5,078 bases of DNA from an uncultured Butyricicoccus sp. (GTDB lineage: Bacteria > Bacillota > Clostridia > Oscillospirales > Butyricicoccaceae), in the NCBI GenBank assembly GCA_900544475.1, contig UQVU01000128.1, positions 1 through 5,078 of the forward strand, read 5' to 3'. Shown here piece after piece: positions 4,483 through 5,078 of the stretch (position 1 is its first letter; each line of letters opens with the position of its first letter). The notes below the pieces were generated by a model. It had not been told where the DNA came from. It did no database searches and was given only the letters and a program-made list of their open reading frames with translations. A program made the position numbers and the translations under genes.

Positions 4483-4733
4483 CCGTCGGTCACGCTGGCC
4501 TTGGTCTGCTCGTAGGCCTGGCCAAAGCTCTGGTCCAGCTCGTCCAGCGGGTAGGTGCCGCTGTGCAGGCTGGCGGTGTAGCGGTCGAATTTGGAGGCCG
4601 GGATCCAGGCAAGCTTTTTGACCGCCTTGCGCTCAACGGTGGAAAGCTCGGCAGGGGATGTGGATGCAGCGATCGGCTTGGGCAGGTAAAAGGCATCTCC
4701 CCGCCAGGGCATGGCATCGCTGATGCGCAGGGC
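4473..4733 (-). pseudogene. csm4: Csm4 fragment (type III-A CRISPR RAMP protein), fused in frame to a Csm1 fragment
   Basis: About 85 residues match the middle of Csm4: LRISDAMPWRGDAFYLPKP (the LSDAxPYxGxxYYLPKP signature), then KKLAWIPASKFDRY, then FGQAYEQTKASVTDG. These patterns occur in this order and at this spacing in Csm4, the subunit that caps the crRNA 5' handle beside Cas10. The N-terminal RAMP half and everything after the TKxxVTDG motif are absent; complete Csm4 is about 300 residues. Upstream the frame is continuous with Csm1-like sequence (join about 4725-4745). Downstream it stops at 4473-4475, right after a join to Csm5 sequence in another frame. The enclosing 172-residue ORF (4473-4991) opens only with an in-frame TTG lacking a convincing ribosome binding site, so it is probably not a functional protein. 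Confidence 0.75.
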
Positions 4734-4886
4734 GGCCTGCAGGGTGTGGTTCCAGGCACCGACCAGAAAGACGTCGTCGCCGCTGGCGTAGACGATGCTG
4801 ACCCAAAGCCCCTGCAGCAGGCCGTTGATGTGGTACTTGAAGAACAGCGACATCTGCCGCGAGAACGCTGCGGCGCGGAACAGGTT
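4731..4886 (-). pseudogene. csm1: Cas10/Csm1 palm-domain fragment (type III-A CRISPR)
   Basis: About 50 residues match the cyclase-type palm domain of Csm1, the large Cas10 subunit that makes cyclic oligoadenylates: AFSRQMSLFFKYHINGLL, then VSIVYASGDDVFLVGAWNHTL. The second stretch contains the site usually reading YSGGDDVFLVGAWD. Here the first glycine of GGDD is replaced by serine, giving SGDD. Complete Csm1 is about 750-850 residues, so this is a small piece. It joins Csm4 sequence in frame at about 4725-4745, skipping the rest of csm1, csm2, csm3 and the start of csm4 in the usual operon order. Residues coded upstream of 4886 (about 35, including LCADAVRSYTKNRL) I cannot place confidently. 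Confidence 0.75.
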
Positions 4887-5078
4887 GATGGACGGGATGA
4901 GCGTCCGCACCAGCCGGTTCTTGGTGTAGGAACGCACAGCGTCGGCGCAGAGGGCGGAGTCGTTTGAGAACGAAAGGAACCGTACTGGCAAAGCAGCTGG
5001 CCGCCTATGAGCTTGCCATGCTGGGGGTGCCGGACGGGACAGAGATCACGGTCCAGCCGCTCGACGAGGACCGGTTGG
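4887..5078. other. Unassigned sequence at the right edge
   Basis: Apart from the possible plus-strand ORF at 4964, nothing here could be assigned. On the minus strand the Csm1-Csm4 frame stays open upstream past its TTG (4991) to a TGA near 5050, with no family match. No CRISPR repeat, tRNA, terminator or recognisable promoter was seen. Confidence 0.4.
4964..5078 (+). CDS. Possible 5' end of an unrecognised ORF running off the right edge
   Basis: A plus-strand frame is open from 4901 to the window end. Its only plausible start is TTG at 4964, 4 bases after GGAG (4956-4959), a short spacing. From there 38 codons read RTKGTVLAKQLAAYELA, then GVPDGTEITVQPLDEDRL, a composition that looks like real protein. 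I do not recognise a family. The frame overlaps, on the other strand, the unplaced start of the Csm1-Csm4 fusion, so the true left boundary may be a recombination joint rather than a start codon. It could also be chance. Confidence 0.3.
   Translation, partial: MRTKGTVLAKQLAAYELAMLGVPDGTEITVQPLDEDRL

Noticed and set aside
4097..4483. Minus-strand 128-codon frame (start MPADAGPEHS)
   Set aside because: It covers the Csm5 fragment in the wrong frame, has no family features, and extends into the tRNA-derived repeats.

Overview
The window looks like chromosomal DNA from a GC-rich member of the Clostridia, probably Oscillospirales (relatives of Faecalibacterium, Agathobaculum or Butyricicoccus). 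This placement is inferred from protein style (clostridial-type PfkA, a LURP-one-related protein close to the Firmicute type, a CwlC-like amidase), strong AAGGAG-type ribosome binding sites and sigma-A-type promoters. It does not rest on any database comparison.

Positions 1-1231 hold two genes on the minus strand. The first to be transcribed encodes a LURP-one-related protein (770-1231), and a stand-alone NAD(P)H-hydrate dehydratase (nnrD, 728 to beyond the left edge) follows it. Their promoter (1254-1282) sits in a short divergent intergenic region beside a perfect 12-bp palindrome. A small Amidase_3 cell-wall hydrolase without a signal peptide (1336-1869) runs the other way. A bidirectional terminator (1878-1910) separates it from the next minus-strand operon.

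Positions 1947-3631 hold 6-phosphofructokinase (pfkA) followed by a short-chain dehydrogenase/reductase. The two genes share one base, and the second lacks a clear ribosome binding site of its own, which suggests translational coupling. The pfkA leader carries a hairpin upstream of its ribosome binding site.

Positions 3804-4091 form a compact plus-strand tRNA operon. It has a perfect consensus promoter (TTGACA, 17 bp, TATAAT) behind A-tracts, a leader hairpin starting at about the predicted transcription start, tRNA-Gln(CTG), a terminator-like hairpin filling the spacer, tRNA-Pro(CGG), and a strong terminator.

Positions 4092-5078 are the unusual part. Just past the terminator lie two inverted copies of the 3' part of tRNA-Pro flanking a near-perfect hairpin. 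Next come broken minus-strand pieces of three type III-A CRISPR effector genes: a Cas10/Csm1 palm-domain fragment fused in frame to a Csm4 fragment, then a Csm5 fragment in another frame. csm2, csm3 and most of each remaining gene are missing, and no CRISPR array is present. The best reading is the wreck of a type III-A locus beside a tRNA, left by at least two internal deletions. An assembly chimera could give the same picture and must be excluded. The last 190 bases are unassigned apart from a possible start of a plus-strand ORF.
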